Assembly: GCF_964340395.1 (NCBI RefSeq)
Contig: NC_135550.1
Location: forward strand, 3,635,001 to 3,698,100
DNA length: 63,100 bases
From: Glandiceps talaboti
Taxonomy: Eukaryota > Hemichordata > Enteropneusta > Spengelidae
Reading direction: 5' to 3'
Position numbers and translations under genes: made by a program. Every line of letters begins with the position of its first letter. Within the stretch, counting starts at the first letter, position 1. Of the stretch, positions 25,801-33,921 are shown piece by piece. The notes under the pieces are model-generated. The model saw only the letters and a list, made by a program, of their open reading frames with translations, was not told the origin of the DNA and did not search any database.

Positions 25801-27849
25801 GATGTCAATCTGTTTAATTTACAAGAAGTTCAGCCATCCAGATTTCCAAACAAGTGACTAACTCTTTGACATAATTTTGACCTAGATATGTATTTTACTG
25901 GTGATGGTGCCCATCGAGACCATAAAGGTTATTATCTGATAACAGGTCGTATGGATGATGTCATTAATGTGAGTGGGCATCGTCTAGGAACTGCTGAAGT
26001 AGAAGATGCTATGGTATGTCTACTAGTACCAATCATAGACTTACATTAGATAATACTTAGATATCTTTCCCTGATTTCTTCGTTCAGTCCAGGAAAATAT
26101 GAGTAACCTAAGAAGCCATGTCTTTTCTAGGTAAAGGTGTACTTTTATGATGAATATAGAAAAGAATATTGGTGAATTTATAATAGTACCTACACAAGCA
26201 TGAAATATTACAAAACTTAGGAGTAATGGCAACTTGTATGAACAAATAATTTAGAGAACAATTCATATAAATCACATATTTTTTGTTCAAATGTGTTCAA
26301 CTTGATATGTGCTGTATAAGTAGCTCATATTCTCAAGCCATCATTATTTTTCTTTTGTAAAAGTTTGATTTTGATTTTGGTCAATTTTAGGATGAGCATC
26401 CTGCAGTAGCAGAGACAGCTGTAGTAGGCTTCCCACATGAAATTAAAGGGGAAGGTAAGATTTCATAACAAAATATCAGTATTTGTCAATAACAGCATAC
26501 AGTGTACAATTTAGAGACAGATTCAAGTAAAGTGTATAGTGCACAATTCTTGACCAAAACTGCATTCTTTTATGAGATTTTTCATAGAAGTTCTCTTCAT
26601 TTAATGTCAACATATTCTAGATTAACTGGCACAATATCAATGTCATGCATTATCATGTTTTTATGACACTTCTCTTAGCAAAACTTGTTATGGTACTGTA
26701 TAGCATATAAAATGGATGACCATGGATGGTATATAGAGAGGAGATTGTTGTCTCTGATCATACCATTGCTGGATGACAATGGATGGTATATTGAGAGGAG
26801 ATTGTTGTCTCTGATCGTACCATTGCTGGATGACAATGGATGGTATATTGAGAGGAGATTGTTGTCTCTGATCGTACCATTGCTGGATGACAATGGATGG
26901 TATATTGAGAGGAGATTGTTGTCTCTGATCATACCATTGCTGGATGACAATGGATGGTATATTGAGAGGAGATTGTTGTCTCTGATCATACAATTGCTGG
27001 ATGACAATGGATGGTATATTGAGAGGAGATTGTTGTCTCTGATCATACCATTGCTCAATTTCAGTCACATTGGTTCAAGACATACCTAATAATGTTGTAT
27101 CATTCCACCCACATTGGCCTTCTCTTTGTGTGATGCTGACATGATGTGTCATATCTTACAGACAACCATACACTCACAATGACAATCTTAATTTGATAAT
27201 CTTCTAGGGGTCTATGCATATGTCACACTCAAAGAAGACATAACAGAGCCTGAAGAACAAATAGTGAAAGAACTTAAAGAAATAGTGAAGAAACAGATAG
27301 CTAGCTATGCTGCACCAGAATTTATACAGGTATGTGATACTGGTACTGTTATCCATGCAGGAGATATTTCAAGGCAAAATAAGATGATACTTCATTTAAA
27401 CTCATAAAATTGATACTGTGAATATTGTATAGTTATGTAACTGATGAAGCAGGTTGAAAAAGCTTGTGATTGTATGATGCACCATAAAAATGATACAGAC
27501 TTCATTCTTTGGCAAATAATCCTTACATTTAAATGTCATGACAAACTCTATCCATTGTTCAGCACTTTAAAGCAAATATTGTCAATCTGCTATTGGCGAT
27601 GTTTTTAGCATTGAGCTCCGACTACAGTACAGTTACCAATTGATATTGTTATTTCTATGTCAATTACAGATAACCCCTGGGTTACCCAAGACAAGGTCTG
27701 GTAAAATCATGAGGCGTATCCTAAGGAAAGTAGCGGCAAATAAACCGGAAGAATTAGGAGATGTGTCGACATTAGCAGATCCTTCAGTTGTGGAGTCTAT
27801 TATGGAAAATCATACCAAAATTATGTCTGCAAAAAGTAACTCGAGATAA
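10800..27849 (+). CDS. ACSS1: Acetyl-CoA synthetase, mitochondrial ACSS1-type (whole gene, 15 exons)
   Basis: Joined exons: 10800-11169, 12412-12508, 16304-16450, 17083-17135, 19974-20149, 21005-21157, 21560-21707, 22743-22880, 23483-23575, 24277-24386, 25240-25366, 25886-26013, 26391-26454, 27208-27329, 27670-27849. They give exactly 701 codons plus stop, close to the roughly 690-700 residues usual for the family. The enzyme makes acetyl-AMP, then acetyl-CoA, from acetate, ATP and CoA. Visible motifs are the P-loop [11 protein letters not shown] (305-315), WWQTETGG across exons 9/10, YFTGDG (540-545), hinge GRMDD (558-562) and the catalytic-lysine motif PKTRSGK (Lys654). The N-terminal ~40 residues are rich in Ser, Thr, Arg and Leu and nearly free of acids, as in a mitochondrial presequence, which favours ACSS1 over cytosolic ACSS2. 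The start ATG has a good context (AAGATGG). Introns 2, 5, 7 and 9 carry arrays containing their own splice donor. Confidence 0.95.
11170..12411 (+). other. ACSS1 intron 1 with a 30 bp perfect palindrome
   Basis: AT-rich intron. At 11744-11773, AACCATGGAAGTATA is followed at once by its exact reverse complement. The intron ends in CATTAG. No coding or mobile-element signal was otherwise seen. Confidence 0.7.
12412..12508 (+). CDS. ACSS1: ACSS1 exon 2
   Basis: Encodes residues 124-156, [20 protein letters not shown] and following, a typical ACSS block. It ends TAC AA|GTAAGTCAG. The last 12 exon bases (GATCACATACAA) plus the donor are the unit of the 3.7 kb array that follows. Confidence 0.93.
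12492..16170 (+). repeat. 19-21 bp minisatellite built from exon 2 end plus splice donor
   Basis: About 180 units. Each is GATCACATACAA (identical to the exon 2 end) followed by GTAAGTCA or GTAAAGTCA (the exon 2 splice donor). Subtypes differ at CAGATC/CTGGTC/CAGTTC and by TATAC insertions. From about 15600 a distinct subtype (GGTCACATATACAC, GTAAGTC) dominates. Large blocks recur (for example 13430-13760 and 14320-14650), showing segmental duplication within the array. It fills nearly all of intron 2. Confidence 0.97.
16304..16450 (+). CDS. ACSS1: ACSS1 exon 3, followed by a GC splice donor
   Basis: Encodes residues 156-205, including [20 protein letters not shown] and CARIGAVH. The acceptor is TTTTTAG. 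The exon ends CACAG and the intron starts GCAAGT, a GC-AG intron. The frame and the conserved [14 protein letters not shown] junction require this boundary, since no GT donor nearby keeps the frame. Confidence 0.93.
16655..16880. repeat. (TCTG)n tetranucleotide microsatellite
   Basis: About 220 bp of TCTG with some CTGC and TTTACC interruptions, inside intron 3. Confidence 0.97.
17083..17135 (+). CDS. ACSS1: ACSS1 exon 4
   Basis: A 53 bp exon encoding [17 protein letters not shown] (residues 205-223). Acceptor TTTTCAG, donor GATG|GTGAGT. Confidence 0.92.
17136..18035 (+). other. Proximal part of ACSS1 intron 4, nothing recognised
   Basis: AT-rich non-coding sequence with no clear repeat or exon. 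Confidence 0.5.
18036..18750. repeat. Dispersed repeat with (TCTG)n head, copy 2
   Basis: Starts with (TCTG)n at 18040-18092, then AACGACTTAGACCCAAAAACC and CAGATCGATTGCCTTGATAT. Its right half (18430-18745) is homologous to 10010-10345. The (TCTG)n-headed layout suggests a non-autonomous element. It lies in ACSS1 intron 4, sense-oriented relative to copy 1. Confidence 0.7.
18836..18871. repeat. (CTACCTAT)n microsatellite
   Basis: Short octanucleotide repeat of about 4.5 units in intron 4. Confidence 0.9.
19710..19851. repeat. Inverted repeat with ~60 bp arms
   Basis: AACAATAATGTATGCCCTCC begins the left arm. The right arm ends GGAGGGCGTACATTATTGTT, its near-exact reverse complement, and pairing continues over about 60 bp with a short loop. 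The arms also contain smaller CCATAATGG dyads. It would form a strong hairpin in RNA or single-stranded DNA, and is probably a MITE or part of one. Confidence 0.85.
19974..20149 (+). CDS. ACSS1: ACSS1 exon 5
   Basis: Residues 223-281, [20 protein letters not shown] through GNLDIPLEE. Acceptor TTGACAG; donor GAAGAG|GTAGGT. The last 24 exon bases recur in the array that follows. Extending past this donor meets a stop after 12 codons ([12 protein letters not shown], then TAG). Confidence 0.92.
20126..20676 (+). repeat. ~57 bp tandem array containing exon 5 end plus splice donor
   Basis: Ten copies including the exon. Each has AATCTAGATATACCCC-TAGAAGAG (exon-derived), then GTAGGT or GTAAGT, then TTAGTTACATCTACATGGTC. 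The exon copy has GTAGGT; copies 3, 6 and 10 carry the stronger GTAAGT. The array ends when the last donor runs into unique intron sequence (TATAAGG). Confidence 0.97.
21005..21157 (+). CDS. ACSS1: ACSS1 exon 6 (ATP-binding P-loop)
   Basis: Exactly 51 codons, residues 282-332. Contains [19 protein letters not shown], the adenylate-forming family's phosphate-binding loop, then [15 protein letters not shown]. Acceptor AACACAG, donor CCAG|GTACAG. Confidence 0.95.
21560..21707 (+). CDS. ACSS1: ACSS1 exon 7
   Basis: Residues 333-382: [49 protein letters not shown]. Acceptor GGACAG, donor CCAA|GTAAGT. The last 30 exon bases plus the donor are repeated in the following array. Confidence 0.94.
21678..22018 (+). 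repeat. 50 bp tandem array containing exon 7 end plus splice donor
   Basis: Seven near-identical units, period exactly 50 bp. Each has TTGAAAGTGTACCAACATAC, CCAGATCCAA (exon), then GTAAGTTAGTTTACTGAATA (intron). Identity between units is nearly complete, so the array is recent. An in-frame TGA follows the first donor after five codons. Confidence 0.97.
22065..22170. repeat. Degenerate ~49 bp repeat, three copies
   Basis: Three imperfect copies of GATGTGAATTTGATGCAGGG with CTAGTAGATA/CCAGATACC spacers, in intron 7. Confidence 0.6.
22509..22652. repeat. 36 bp minisatellite, four copies
   Basis: Unit GATTTGTTGATGTATCTAAG plus TGATTGAAAGTACTTT, period 36, in intron 7. Confidence 0.95.
22743..22880 (+). 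CDS. ACSS1: ACSS1 exon 8
   Basis: Residues 382-428: [20 protein letters not shown] then [20 protein letters not shown] and RTIGS. Acceptor TTTGTAG, donor TCAG|GTGAGT. Confidence 0.94.
23483..23575 (+). CDS. ACSS1: ACSS1 exon 9
   Basis: Residues 428-459: [39 protein letters not shown], the conserved acetate/AMP-site segment, is completed by exon 10. Donor ACAG|GTACAG. Diverged copies of the exon end occur in the next intron. Confidence 0.94.
23545..24180 (+). repeat. Decayed copies of exon 9 end plus donor
   Basis: Exon 9 ends GGACACTTGGTGGCAGACAG. Related strings follow at about 23630 (CCAGTGGCAGACAG), 23771 (GACACTTAGTGGTAGACAG), 23853 (GACTTGGTGGCAGACAG) and 24153 (GGACACTTGGTGGCAGACAT). 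Most are followed by GTA/GCA-type sequence, AGAGA(GA)A and a GTGAAT/GAATAATATGAG-like phrase. Spacing is irregular (about 70-290 bp). This reads as an old donor-containing duplication series. Confidence 0.75.
24277..24386 (+). CDS. ACSS1: ACSS1 exon 10
   Basis: Residues 459-495: [37 protein letters not shown]. Acceptor TGTGTAG, donor ATG|GTTAGT. Confidence 0.93.
24387..25239 (+). other. ACSS1 intron 10, nothing recognised
   Basis: AT-rich intron of about 850 bp without repeats or ORFs of note; ends AAATTGCAG. Confidence 0.6.
25240..25366 (+). CDS. ACSS1: ACSS1 exon 11
   Basis: Residues 496-538: [47 protein letters not shown] is a strongly conserved ACSS motif. Donor CAAG|GTAAAT. Confidence 0.94.
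25886..26013 (+). CDS. ACSS1: ACSS1 exon 12 (hinge and C-terminal domain start)
   Basis: Residues 538-580: [48 protein letters not shown] binds the ribose and GRMDD is the hinge where the C-terminal domain swivels between half-reactions. Acceptor GACCTAG, donor ATG|GTATGT. Confidence 0.95.
26391..26454 (+). CDS. ACSS1: ACSS1 exon 13
   Basis: Residues 581-602: [21 protein letters not shown]. Acceptor AATTTTAG, donor GAAG|GTAAGA. Confidence 0.93.
26708..27055. repeat. 57 bp minisatellite, six copies
   Basis: Units contain GGATGACAATGGATGGTATA, TTGAGAGGAGATTGTTGTCT and CTGATCATACCATTGCT, in ACSS1 intron 13. Period 57 is a multiple of three, so three frames stay open. It begins about 250 bp after the exon 13 donor and shares nothing with that exon. 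Confidence 0.97.
27208..27329 (+). CDS. ACSS1: ACSS1 exon 14
   Basis: Residues 602-642: [41 protein letters not shown]. Acceptor TTCTAG, donor CAG|GTATGT. Confidence 0.93.
27670..27849 (+). CDS. ACSS1: ACSS1 exon 15 (catalytic lysine, stop)
   Basis: Residues 643-701. [20 protein letters not shown] carries the invariant lysine (Lys654) needed for adenylation, which in mammals is the residue controlled by reversible acetylation. It ends [12 protein letters not shown] and TAA. Confidence 0.95.
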   Translation: MTPGLPKTRSGKIMRRILRKVAANKPEELGDVSTLADPSVVESIMENHTKIMSAKSNSR

Positions 27850-27930
27850 CAAGAAACTACCACTTGCATGGAATTGAAGAAATTGAAGACAACAAGAAGC
27901 TAGAGATAACATTAACAAGAAAAGAATTCA

Positions 27931-27936
27931 AATAAA
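27931..27936 (+). terminator. ACSS1 polyadenylation signal
   Basis: Canonical AATAAA 82 bases after the stop codon, implying a 3' UTR of about 100 nt if used. Confidence 0.6.
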
Positions 27937-27939
27937 ATG

Positions 27940-29170
27940 TATATGCACTGACTGCAGGTAGTAAAGAAGTTTAGTTTACTTTAGTAAAATATGAAGACAA
28001 GGTATCCCTGAGAGTTTTTGTAGTGGTCCTTGTAATACATCTTAAGATCCTTGGGAGTTTTTGTAGTGGTCCTTGTAATGCATCTTACTCTTTGAAGTTC
28101 ATTTCATATTTTTGTATTATTGGTTAATTTATGTTTCTAATGTCTGCTTGCAATGATAGTTGCTATCAATAGTGTTGGCTATCTTGTTTGCCATGAAACA
28201 ATATATTTGCTAACTTGCTTGAAGTAATATTTGCTAACTTGCTTGTAGTAATTCATACTTGTTGCTTAAACTTGCTTGCAGTAATACTTGCTAACTTGCT
28301 TGCCAAAGCATTCTTTGATTAGCCGTGTAGTGTAGTTTACTAGAGAGTGAATAGCTGCATGCTTGCCAATACTCTTTCTCCCTATATATATAATTTTGTG
28401 ATGTTATTAGAGTTATTATTTGTATTGTATATACCTGAGCAGTTATTAGTTTGTATTTTTGTTAGACTACATTGTATGGTGATACAATATTTTTGTTTTA
28501 AAATATGAATGAAATTGTTTTAAAATATGAATGAAATTGTTTTAAAATATATGCCTCTAAAAATTCCGTGGAAATTAATATTGACATTTTTGAAGGAACA
28601 ATGATAAATCATGTATAACTGAAGTTGGTATTTGTAATTTGAATATCACAACAGATATTAAATATACCATATTTTTTGGTGAAATCTGACAGGAACAAAT
28701 TTGAAATGTGAGCTCATTTTGTCTGTTGTATTGAGCACCAACATTTATATGTTGTAAAGTTATTTTGAATGAGTTCATGTAGTTCAGAGTACCATTGAGA
28801 TTTTGATGCTATGGGCAATGATCTTTATTCAGAACAACTAATTTCATATTGCAACTGACCACTAGATGGCAGTATATTCATGGTCTACAGTTCACTTCAA
28901 AGTGACATGTTGGCTACAACTGACCACTAGATGACAGTATAATCTACTGAGTAACTAACTAACTTGTAGATTGTAGTCTTGAATTCCACTACAAACAAAC
29001 TACCACCCTTCTTATGTACCAGACACAAACACACAGGCAATATATTCAGAAACAGAATATGAGATGATGAGAGCCAGACCCTAGATGAGCGGCTGGACCA
29101 TTATTCAAGATGTGAGACATGAACTGATATAAGTATCATAAATGCACACTAGTACTATGCATACGCAAAC
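27940..29170. other. Intergenic sequence with small duplications
   Basis: Includes two copies of a ~60 bp segment with GAGTTTTTGTAGTGGTCCTT (28010-28085), about five loose copies of TGCTAACTTGCTTG (28200-28310), three copies of TTTTAAAATATGAATGAAAT (28495-28550), and two copies of CAACTGACCACTAGATG about 64 bp apart (28853, 28917). No gene was seen. Confidence 0.7.
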
Positions 29171-30001
29171 TTAACAAAAGTTGAAATAACAGTATGTCTT
29201 TTTACTGTGCATGGTACAGAGCAAACCTGTCAACACCCTATCATGCCAGCCAGGAAAAACAGAGGTTAAAACCTTAACATACAAATTTGGAAAAAAATCT
29301 CTGAAACCTGTAGTCCATTTGCTTATGCATGATCGGGTTCGAGGTGTGGTGTTGGACCTCACCACAGTACCATGAAAACGCAAATTAAAACAAATTAACA
29401 ATACAAAAGATATATATAGACTATGGCGATGGGAATGACCCCAATGTGATACATAATGGTATGTGTCATCAAATCTTAAAAATGCGGCAAAACTGAAAAG
29501 AATCATTGTGAGGTCTCTCAAGACTAAAATGTCTTTACTGTCTACATATTTCATGCAAAGTTCTTTCAAGTGTTCTGCTGATAGTATGTCCTTCTTTTTT
29601 CGTGGTTTATTACTCATTCTCTTGCTGGTTTCTAACATGTTCACTACAAAGGGGTGAACAGTGGGATCCGGATGTGCTGAAAGATTATGTGCCCATTTTA
29701 TGGCATATACAAAACTACTGATAGAGTTATAAGAGCAACCTGTATCCAATAAATGTGTTAAAAATAATGCAACATGAATAGATGAGGCAGGCAATGCTTG
29801 ACCCTTTTTGTCCTTTATAAATGCAGTCCACCGTGAGAAATATCTCCGATATTTGCGACTTGTATTTTCACTCTTTGACAATGGAATCAGTGTGGACATC
29901 TTTTCCCCTAATGCTCTCAGTGCCGAATCTTCAATACCTTCTTCATCCATTAGACTGTCCACGGCTTGCTTGAGATTCAGATCTGCAAAGAAATACGCAT
30001 C
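29171..30001 (-). pseudogene. Tyrosine recombinase fragment of DIRS/Ngaro-like element
   Basis: The frame opens after a TAA at 30004-30002. It encodes a SAM-like core-binding domain (RKYRRYFSRWTAFIKDKKGQ, LTHLLDTGCSYNSISSFVYA) and the start of the catalytic domain up to FSFAAFLRFDD, which holds the first catalytic arginine (about 29465). After that, similarity stops abruptly and the frame continues into unrelated sequence (THYHV-type residues) to 29171. The later catalytic His-x-x-Arg and Tyr are absent, so it cannot catalyse strand exchange. Confidence 0.82.
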
Positions 30002-30005
30002 TTAT

Positions 30006-30764
30006 TCAATTATGCCACATAAACCGTACGGCTAGTAAGTTAAAGCCAAGCGGCTGCAGTGGAAAAATCCCATTATACCCCTTGCCTCTTATGACCGAAC
30101 CTGTCCTCGGCAGAACATGAATGGATTTCACAAATAGATCTTTCTTTAGTGATATTAACAATGGCCAATACTGGGCTGATTTCCACTCTGGTAGAATAAT
30201 CGTACTACAAGCTCTATCTTTCAGAAGCTTTTTAAATACTAGCAATGCAAGTCTAGGTGGGGGAACCACCCAGTTGTTATCGGTGCCCCAGAATTGCAAA
30301 AATGCATCAATACCACTGGTGCCTTCACACCACCACTTAGAGTTAAAAGTTTGACACTGACTATTATAGTTACTTGCAAATCTGTCAACGGTATGGGGCC
30401 CCCATACTTCATCTAGTTCTGCAAATAGTTCAAGACTAATTCTCCAGTCATCAGCATCTTTACATCTCCTTAACAGATCTGCTTTCTCATTGAGCTCTCT
30501 AGGGACCCACTCTGGGGTAACCTGCATGTTACTTTTCATGCACAGATCAAACACCTTCAGTGCAATCTCTTGCAGGTTCACCTTGACACTGCCAACCTGT
30601 AGTATCCGAACTACGTTTTGGTTATCTGTAAACCATTGTATGCATTTGCCCTCCAGGCATTCTTTGAGGCTTGATAAGATTCTGAAAACTGCCTCTAATT
30701 CTCTCCATGTGGAGCTCTTTGTTCCCTCCTCACAGGACCATTGTCCAGTAATCTCAAACGTCAC
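30006..30764 (-). pseudogene. RNase H and downstream region of DIRS/Ngaro-like element
   Basis: 252 codons open. SSTWRELEAVFRIL, FTDNQNVVRILQVGS and WVPRELNEKADLL are the RNase H blocks typical of DIRS-type polyproteins. After them comes the characteristic tail TVDRFASNYNSQCQTFNSKW, WCEGTSGIDAFLQFWGTDNN, WVVPPPRLAL and ILPEWKSAQYWPL. The frame begins within RNase H, after its first catalytic aspartate would have occurred, at the gag junction. Protein is otherwise uninterrupted. Confidence 0.85.
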
Positions 30765-31083
30765 TAAGAGGTTGAACCAGTCGATCGATTTCTTCCAGAT
30801 TTTGTTGGATTCGTTGGTTGTGTTTGTATTGTTCCTCGTTTCCTCTCTTTTTGAAGACCGGTCGGTCGTTGGACTTCAGTTGTTTGATAAGTGTCAAGTG
30901 ACTTTCTGATAGATCGGCTTGAGACACTGACAATTCACGTTTAAGTGTATTTAGTCGTCCTGACATCAGCTTTTCTAAGTCTGTCAGCAGGCTGGACTTG
31001 GCGTTCTTCACGGTATCTGCTACCTGCGTTTCTATCAGAATCTTAAGCTCTGCACTGCTAATGGTTTGTACGGGAGTAGCCAT
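30754..31083 (-). pseudogene. gag-like ORF of DIRS/Ngaro-like element, C-truncated
   Basis: Likely start MATPVQTISSAELKILIET at 31083 (the frame is open to 31170). It has a coiled-coil-like leucine pattern, then DRPVFKKRGNEEQYKHNQRI, a phrase typical of DIRS/Ngaro gag-like proteins. It ends SDV and TGA at the deletion junction, 10 bp overlapping the RNase H frame. The normal C-terminal part is missing. Confidence 0.75.
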
Positions 31084-31170
31084 CGTGAGAGAGAATAATA
31101 ACGAAAATAAAAAATTGATGTACAAGGTCCGTGAACTGTGCAGCTCGTAGGTCTGTCTAGAAGTGTTCAC

Positions 31171-31805
31171 TCAATACAAGCACAAGCACATGGTATCCAC
31201 CACCCTCATAAATCACAACTGATGGGACTGTCTGCCTTTCCCTGTCCAATAAGAAAACATCGCAACATGCGCCCCGCCTGGAAAACTGTTAAAACATGTG
31301 ACATCAAGACAGTGATTTCGATACCATACTGTCGAAACGTGCGAAATCATATATCTCAATGGTACTTTACAAAATTGAATGTCTAATGTGTGTTTTAAAT
31401 TCACACAGTGATGAATATCTCTGATTGGTCAATCAAATAGTATAAAGAAATATTGGTATAGTTTTAAACCAGTTTCAGTATTCATAAAGAATTCCTACAA
31501 GTATTTAAAAGCTGAGATAAATCAGCAATGACTTGATTATGTTAGTAATCATGCAGTACTGTACAATGATTACTGGTAGTAGACACCTTTATTGTGGGAT
31601 CACACAGTATCACAGTCATGTTCTTCCAAATACTACTATGGCTGTATGGACTGAGACACAGGTGAATGTTGTGTTTCAGATCTTGTACATGAACTCTATA
31701 GCCAAACAGAGAGATGGCTGTAGCAGCAATTGCTAACTATTCAATCATCCTTGTCAGTGTAAAAAGAAATTTATACCAGTAATTTATATATACCAGTAGT
31801 CTTGC
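31171..31805. other. Flank of the retroelement, nothing else recognised
   Basis: May include the 5' terminal repeat of the DIRS/Ngaro-like element (read on the minus strand), but no matching repeat was found at its other side. Confidence 0.4.
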
Positions 31806-31936
31806 TGCTAGACGTTCCGGCTTTCTTTCGATACTATAAGCGAACGAAGTTCGCAGTGAGGGCTTGCCCGAAAATCCTCGATATCGATGTTCGGTCATGT
31901 GTCGTATTGTATCGGAAGAACATCCAAGGTCTAGCA
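31806..31936. mobile_element. Short MITE, copy 1
   Basis: Ends TGCTAGACGTTCCGGCTTTC and (reverse complement of the right end) TGCTAGACCTTGGATGTTC are imperfect inverted repeats. The right ~65 bp, reverse complemented, matches 44217-44280 closely (ATACGACAxxTGACCGAA, ATCGATATCGAGGAT). No coding capacity. Confidence 0.7.
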
Positions 31937-33920
31937 GATAGACTAATATACCAGTTGCCTCCATACTTATTACTGTTACCAAGGCAACACAAACTTAAAT
32001 GTATCTTCAAAATGCTACGTATAAATCAAAAATCATGAAATATACAAATTACTCATCAAATTGTTTCTTTTCATCTGAAATTGACATGTGGCAGTGATTT
32101 ATGGGAAGAGTCAAAACAAACAACGCACAAAGACTCACAAACAAACAAACACTGTACAAAGTTTCTATTAAACATTTAGTTGGACTTCTACTTTGAGGCT
32201 AAGAGGATAAATATCTTTTTGTAAAATAGGCAATGAGACATACAGTGTATAATTTAGATGTCATTGTGTAGTGGTAATGTTAAGTGTAAATCTGTAAACA
32301 ATTATGGAATTAACACTTTTGAAGAATATTTTCAAATTTGAGTGTGGCAACATTAATAAAACAAAAACTTCTATATCTCTGTATTGTGAATATCAGGGAT
32401 TTTATAGTAACTTGACACAAGGGTCTTTGTTCTTTGCAGCTGCCATTCATTTCTTGACATCTTCAATAATATTTTTGTTTTGCATGTTTGTACAAGTGTG
32501 TCAACAGTGAACATCAATAATCAAATAATATAATTCATACTGACTTACTAGTATTTCAACAGTTGGCCATAACCATGGATACAGGAAGCCAATCAGTAAT
32601 ATTGTAACCATGGCTACAGGAAGCCATTTAGTAATTTTGTAACTGCTGCTAGTCAACATGCCTATCATTAAAGCCATATTATTAGTTTACAGGGTCTATA
32701 ACTATTGGGGATCTCAGATATGAAATTGTAAGCAGAACAATGACTTTGTAAAAATTGGTTGTTGAGAAGTGCAAAAATATGCTCGCTTCCTTTCTTTTGC
32801 CTAAAGTTTGAGTTGTCATAGATATTGGATTATTTTAAGATGTCACCTTTTCTGTTCCTTGATTTGTGAGTGGAGAATTGCTGTAGTTGGCCATCTTGAT
32901 TTGAGTGGTGTACCATTGCTACAGTCAGCCATCTTTTAGATCAATAATGTATAAACTAAATGAAGCTCAGGACAACACAAACTGATCTGATGTCTGACGG
33001 GTTATTTTTCTGTGAATCAACATTCACTGGTTTTGTACATTATTTATGTTCATGTAGGATTATTCAAGTGCTATTTCTTTCATGTACACATAGTCTCCTG
33101 TTGGTGAATTTATTGTGTGTGAAACTACATACTTTACTATAGAATGTTATACATCAAATAAAAGCCCTAAGTTCAATGGAGTTTAATAGAAAACACCTGT
33201 ATAACAGAAATGTCTTATATGACTTGTTAGTCTTCCAGGGCCTGTTAATAGAACACATATTCATCATAGCACCATCTGATATGATCTATTAATCTGTCAG
33301 GGTCTGTTCACTAGTGTCACAGATAACTTGTTATATATATTTCACTTAACACACTTACATGATCAATTATTTCATGAAAGGTGTTTGTTGTATACATCTT
33401 TGTGCTCTTTGACTGTGAGTGGTGTATTTTTTAATAGTTTGTATCGTACTACACTCTGCTGCAGTGTGTAGAGTATAATAAAGATTGATACACATATGTA
33501 TGATCAATACGCCACATTTTGTCATGATTTGACTACTGGGGGCGCTGTTCACCAGCTGTTTTAGACTGAAAGTGAGGGTCAGACTAATGGAGTACGTATT
33601 GTAGCATTTTCCACATTTTTCCTGTTGTAGTTTTATTTTTGACTGCAAGTGATCAAAACAGACACTGTTGTACTTTTTGAAGAACACACATTTCTTTCAA
33701 GTTATGTATTTTCTTCACAGCTTCATGTATGATCGATATAAACAGTACATTCCACAAACAAAGTCATAAGATCAGTGGCCATGACATTACTTTGCCAAAT
33801 TTGGGATACCCTCTTGTGATTCCAACCTGCAAAATGGCTTTGGTAAAAAAACTTTGGTAACTGAAATATGTCGTATGGTGATAATTGTGAAGATACATAT
33901 GAATATATCTTGAATTTGCT
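31937..33920. other. Intergenic, nothing recognised
   Basis: AT-rich DNA. A short duplication of AACCATGG(A/C)TACAGGAAGCC lies at 32570 and 32608. ORFs are short and without family features. Confidence 0.5.
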
Positions 33921-33921
33921 T

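Larger units (their letters stand above)
29171..31170 (-). mobile_element. DIRS/Ngaro-like retroelement, reverse transcriptase deleted
   Basis: On the minus strand three pieces follow in the order gag-like (31083-30754), RNase H region (30764-30006) and tyrosine recombinase (30001 downwards). This is the order of tyrosine-recombinase retroelements, but the whole reverse-transcriptase domain and the start of RNase H are missing between gag and RNase H. I found no convincing terminal repeats on either side, so the true element ends are unknown. The recombinase is also broken. The copy should be non-autonomous and inactive. Confidence 0.85.

Noticed and set aside
26675-27089. Repetitive ORFs of ~130 codons on both strands
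   Set aside because: They come from a 57 bp tandem repeat inside an ACSS1 intron.
29954-30030. Mini-intron between the RNase H and recombinase frames (GTACGG...TTTGCAG)
   Set aside because: Splicing there puts a stop in frame directly after the junction. Two separate overlapping frames are the usual Ngaro arrangement and explain the sequence better.
29463-30909. Plus-strand ORFs of 60-140 codons
   Set aside because: They are antisense shadows of the DIRS/Ngaro-like coding regions.
31780-31965. ATATACCAGT on both sides of the short MITE as target duplication
   Set aside because: The copies are not adjacent to the TIR tips (8-9 bases away on each side), so they are probably chance.
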